A DNA stretch of 23,222 bases from DASWIG01 sp965371445 (GTDB lineage Bacteria; Acidobacteriota; Thermoanaerobaculia; Multivoradales; J023). The stretch spans positions 1 to 23,222 of the forward strand of contig CBDUYN010000163.1 of the NCBI GenBank assembly GCA_965371445.1. The letters run 5' to 3'. The notes beneath the pieces are model-generated. The model did no database searches, had not been told where the DNA came from, and worked only from the letters and a program-made list of their open reading frames with translations. How positions within the stretch are numbered: the first letter of the stretch is position 1; each line of letters opens with the position of its first letter. Of this stretch, positions 20,882-23,222 are shown piece after piece. Position numbers and translations under genes: made by a program.

Positions 20882-21790
20882 GTGGCTGAAACGAACCATC
20901 CCCTGAGCACAGTGCTCGAACGATCGCGCTCCTACGACGCGGTGGTCTGGGCTCTCGACACCCAGTGGTATCTGGCCGAGAGAGTCCTGGTCCGCCCCGG
21001 CGTAATCCTCGCCGAAGGACAGATCTCGTCCTACGGCCTGGCCGTCGCCGACCTGCGCCTGGGCCTCGACGAGGCCCACGAAAAGCTGTCGGACGCTCAC
21101 CACGCGTTGCTCGCGGAGAGGACCAAGGACGCCGCGGCGCGCGACGAGCGCGACGAGGCGGAAAAGGCGCTTCTCACCGAGCTCACGGCGGGCCGTTCGG
21201 TCTTCGAAGGAGCCTATGGTCCCGAAAAGCTCGAGACCCTGGGCTTCACCACCCGGATGCCGAGCAACGCCAAGGCCCTCGTGGAGCAGGCCGAATTCGT
21301 CGACCGTCAGGTCACCGCCAACGCCGCGGGGCTCCCCAAGGCACGGAGCGGCGTCACGGTCGATGCGGAGGCCTTTCTCGCGGAGTGTCTGCGGCCGGCG
21401 ATCGCCCGCCTCAGGCGGGCCCTCGTCCGGGTAGGTCGTGAGGGCAAGCTGACCGAAACGGCGGTCTTCGCCAAGGACACCGCCGTCGAAGAATTCAACG
21501 TCGAGTTCTTCGGCACCGCGCAGGTGGTCGAGGCCCTCTTCAGGAAGGCGGGCCTCAAGAAGGTCGCCGCCCGGGTCCGGCCGTCGACGCGTCGGCTGGG
21601 AACCACGGAGATCCCCTTCCCCGCGGACCCGACCGAGCTCGAGACCGAGGCGACGGCACCCGAGCAGGACGAGACCCCGGCCGAGGACGGTGACATCAGG
21701 GACGTGAACGGTCAAGACACCGACACGGACGACGACGACACCGGCCTCGCGCTCGGCACCGACGACGACGACGCCCAGGCCCTTGCCTAG
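20882..21790 (+). CDS. Unrecognised helical protein with acidic tail
   Basis: 302 aa from a GTG at 20882; AAGGAGGTG lies six bases upstream, close to a perfect anti-16S match, and settles the start. Residues 1-100 are helical (DLRLGLDEAHEKLSDAHHALLAERTKDAAARDERDEAEKA has coiled-coil character in its second half). Residues 101-240 are a helical domain including RSVFEGAYG and LGFTTRMP. The last 60 residues are a disordered Asp/Glu/Thr tail with DTDDDD and GTDDDD. No catalytic motif, signal peptide or membrane span is seen. Not recognised. It is divergent from the 110/41/257-aa genes, shares their 58-bp control element and is closed by a strong terminator. A structural or scaffold role is possible; the acidic tail could bind cations or mimic DNA. 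Confidence 0.7.
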   Translation: MAETNHPLSTVLERSRSYDAVVWALDTQWYLAERVLVRPGVILAEGQISSYGLAVADLRLGLDEAHEKLSDAHHALLAERTKDAAARDERDEAEKALLTELTAGRSVFEGAYGPEKLETLGFTTRMPSNAKALVEQAEFVDRQVTANAAGLPKARSGVTVDAEAFLAECLRPAIARLRRALVRVGREGKLTETAVFAKDTAVEEFNVEFFGTAQVVEALFRKAGLKKVAARVRPSTRRLGTTEIPFPADPTELETEATAPEQDETPAEDGDIRDVNGQDTDTDDDDTGLALGTDDDDAQALA

Positions 21791-21820
21791 GCGAAACCAT
21801 CCACCCACCCATCCGATTGC

Positions 21821-21855
21821 GAGCCGTGGCCTTACTAGGCCACGGCTCTTTTTTT
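21821..21855 (+). terminator. Intrinsic terminator of the 302-aa gene
   Basis: GAGCCGTGGCC (21821-21831) and GGCCACGGCTC (21838-21848) form a perfect 11-bp stem around TTACTA, followed by seven T. It lies 30 bases after the stop codon and is the best classical terminator in the window. The 21856-22052 stretch that follows shows no gene. Confidence 0.9.
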
Positions 21856-22052
21856 CCTCCCTGGAAGCATCCTACGTCGAGCCGGAGGAGGCAGAGCTCG
21901 CCGCCCCTCAGCGGGTAGAATCTGGCGTGAGTCGTTGACAACAAGGGGTTTGGAAGCGCGTGGCACCTCAAGAGGGGGCGTCAGCTTCGAGGACCAACAG
22001 GGGGGGCGTGGTCGGTGTTGCGCTCGGCCCGGGAAGGCGGTAGGATCCTTAT

Positions 22053-22454
22053 ATGACTCTTACCCTCGACATCGCCAGCGAGTTGGAGCACCAGATCCTC
22101 CTGGAAGCGCGTCGCAAGGGGCTCGACGCCAAGAGCTTTGTGCTCGATCTGCTGCGAGAAACCCTGGCCTCCAAGGAGTCTTCCGTGGGGGCGCGGAGGG
22201 AGAGCGAGCTTCTGGAGGAAATCAACCGCGGATTTCCAGAGGAAGTCTGGGCGCGCTACCGGGAGCTCGTCGCGCAGCGACAGGCCGAGACCTTGAGCGG
22301 TGAGGAGCATGCGGAGCTCATCGCCCTGATCGACCAGATCGAGCTGGCCAACGCCCACCGAATCAAATGCCTGGCCGAGCTCGCGGATCTTCGTCAGGTC
22401 CCCCTGCGGGATCTGATGACCAAGATGGGCATCGGGCCTACGGCCGATGCCTAG
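22053..22454 (+). CDS. Antitoxin-like/ribbon-helix-like protein paired with HNH nuclease
   Basis: 133 aa. The N-terminus (LTLDIASELEHQILLEARRKGLDAKSFVLDLL) has the strand-helix-helix pattern of small RHH-type DNA-binding or antitoxin proteins. The C-terminal half (GEEHAELIALIDQIELANAHRI and LADLRQVPLRDLMTKMGI) is helical and typical of a conserved protein found directly before HNH genes in several phyla. The stop overlaps the HNH start by eight bases (ATGCCTAG), so the two are translationally coupled. It may neutralise or guide the nuclease (inference). Confidence 0.75.
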   Translation: MTLTLDIASELEHQILLEARRKGLDAKSFVLDLLRETLASKESSVGARRESELLEEINRGFPEEVWARYRELVAQRQAETLSGEEHAELIALIDQIELANAHRIKCLAELADLRQVPLRDLMTKMGIGPTADA

Positions 22455-22767
22455 ACCCCGCCTTTCGGCCCGACAGAAAGCCGCGGTAGCTCAGCGTGCG
22501 TCTTGGTGCTGCGAGTACTGTCGCAGTCAGGAGCCTTTTTCCCCCGATCCCTTTGCCGTAGAGCACATCCGGCCGCATTATCGTGGAGGTACGGACGAGG
22601 TGTCCAACCTGGCCTTTTCCTGCCAGGGCTGCAACGGGCACAAGCACACGGGTCCGCCCTGGGCCGTCGACCTTATCGACCGCGCCGACGTGGACACCCT
22701 CGACCGTTGGACCTACCGTGTCCTCGACGCCACCGTCCTCGAGGCCGTCTTCCAAGACGCCGATTGA
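22447..22767 (+). CDS. HNH endonuclease with atypical C-terminus
   Basis: 106 aa. Zinc-binding pairs C22-x2-C25 and C59-x2-C62, with the nuclease core VEH40-I-RP-x-GG-TDEVSN54 and CNGHK66, give a clear HNH motif. Family members of this type usually continue for about 60 more residues with an LFNPR and W-HF-W segment. Here the chain turns after K66-H-T into an acidic, unrelated end (AVDLIDRADVDTLDRWTYRVLDA). The core is intact, so it may be active, but the 3' part seems replaced, and the coding-like DNA after it belongs to a minus-strand fragment. Possible roles are homing-type or defence nuclease. Confidence 0.8.
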   Translation: MPRPRLSARQKAAVAQRASWCCEYCRSQEPFSPDPFAVEHIRPHYRGGTDEVSNLAFSCQGCNGHKHTGPPWAVDLIDRADVDTLDRWTYRVLDATVLEAVFQDAD

Positions 22768-22955
22768 CCGCTCAGCGCCGAGGCCGCGACCTCGTCGCCC
22801 AGGAGCCGTCCGGCTTGCTCCGCTGGAACGCCGCTCACCTGAGCGAGTGCGGGAGGTTCTCAGCCGGCGCGGCGGGACAAACGGTGGCGGGTTCGATGGG
22901 CGGTAACGCCCGACGAGCATGTCCATGTCGTTCGGCAATGCGCCCGGCCGCGGCC
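22768..22955. other. Junction with no clear gene
   Basis: Between the HNH stop and the coding-like part of the minus-strand fragment no frame shows the usual third-position bias over a useful length, and no terminator or RNA gene is evident. It may be the breakpoint that shortened both neighbours. Confidence 0.4.
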
Positions 22956-23222
22956 CGCCGAGCGCCAGGACCTTGCGCTCCCGGAGCCCCGACAACCGGC
23001 GCCGCCGACAAGCTTCGAGACCGTGCAACGCCTGCCCGCTTAGCTCCGCGCTCCGCTCCGGATCTTCCCCTTCCAGCCGCGCGCTCTCCGCCAGCAGCCG
23101 GTCGACCAGCGCGTACGACGCCATCGGGACCTCCTCGACGAGCCGACGCCGGGTCCCCGGCCCCACATCCGGACGACCCAGGACGGCGACGACACGTTCG
23201 ACCTTGAGCTCCTCGTACAACC
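22956..23222 (-). CDS. Partial minus-strand gene, possibly truncated
   Basis: The frame enters from beyond the window. About 88 residues look coding: VERVVAVLGRPDVG, then ASYALVDRLLAESARL, then DPERSAELSGQALHGLEACRRR. The latter resembles the N-terminal part of helical, TPR-like proteins common in acidobacteria (LL-S-R-DPERS-ELA pattern). After LRERKVLALGG the frame stays open to 22438 but runs antisense to the HNH gene and loses the pattern, so the natural C-terminus seems missing. It could be a 3'-truncated pseudogene. The true start is outside the window. Confidence 0.45.

Overview
The window is high-GC bacterial DNA with strongly GC-biased third codon positions. The best taxonomic clue is the secreted VWFA-related protein at 5805-7589, of a type (TIGR03436-like) that is abundant in Acidobacteriota. 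Together with the gene style this suggests an acidobacterium, possibly of the Thermoanaerobaculia/Holophagae side. That placement is inference. No rRNA, tRNA, CRISPR array or intact insertion sequence was seen.

Layout. 1-1098 is a gene-poor, decayed stretch with REP-like palindromes, a 7-1-7 palindrome, a 42-bp tandem repeat and a frameshifted coding remnant. 1099-3001 (minus) is a tight operon of a VOC-fold protein, a radical SAM/SPASM protein and an acyl carrier protein. It is preceded by a perfect CATATGAC-N4-GTCATATG palindrome and by a YkgJ-type cysteine-cluster protein. 4502-7589 (plus) holds mobB, a Crp/Fnr regulator and the VWFA-related secreted protein. 7660-9739 (minus) holds a beta-lactamase-fold serine hydrolase followed by a CaCA-family antiporter. 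9973-11346 (minus) is a DUF4143-type AAA ATPase flanked by short repeats on both sides. 11480-16336 (minus) is a three-gene operon: a sigma-70-like factor, an XRE-like small protein, and a 1142-residue fusion of an ImmA/IrrE-type metallopeptidase, a UvrD/RecB-type helicase and a C-terminal four-cysteine nuclease-like domain whose catalytic residues look lost. 16562-18876 (plus) holds a half-size DMT-like membrane protein and a long-chain acyl-CoA synthetase. 18913-21790 is a divergent cluster of unrecognised helical proteins (257, 41 and 110 aa on minus, 302 aa on plus) with very strong ribosome binding sites. The two arms share a 58-bp promoter-like element present once in each direction. 22053-22767 is an antitoxin-like protein overlapping an HNH nuclease, and the window ends in a partial minus-strand gene.

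Most interesting candidates. (1) The sigma / XRE-like / ImmA-UvrD operon reads like a self-regulated stress- or phage-response helicase: the metallopeptidase could cleave the small protein or sigma factor and switch the operon on. (2) The divergent helical cluster has a mirrored control element, a holin-like small membrane protein and an intercistronic hairpin, and I do not recognise it as a named system. (3) The VOC / radical SAM / ACP operon suggests carrier-bound radical chemistry. Functions beyond fold and motif are inference throughout.
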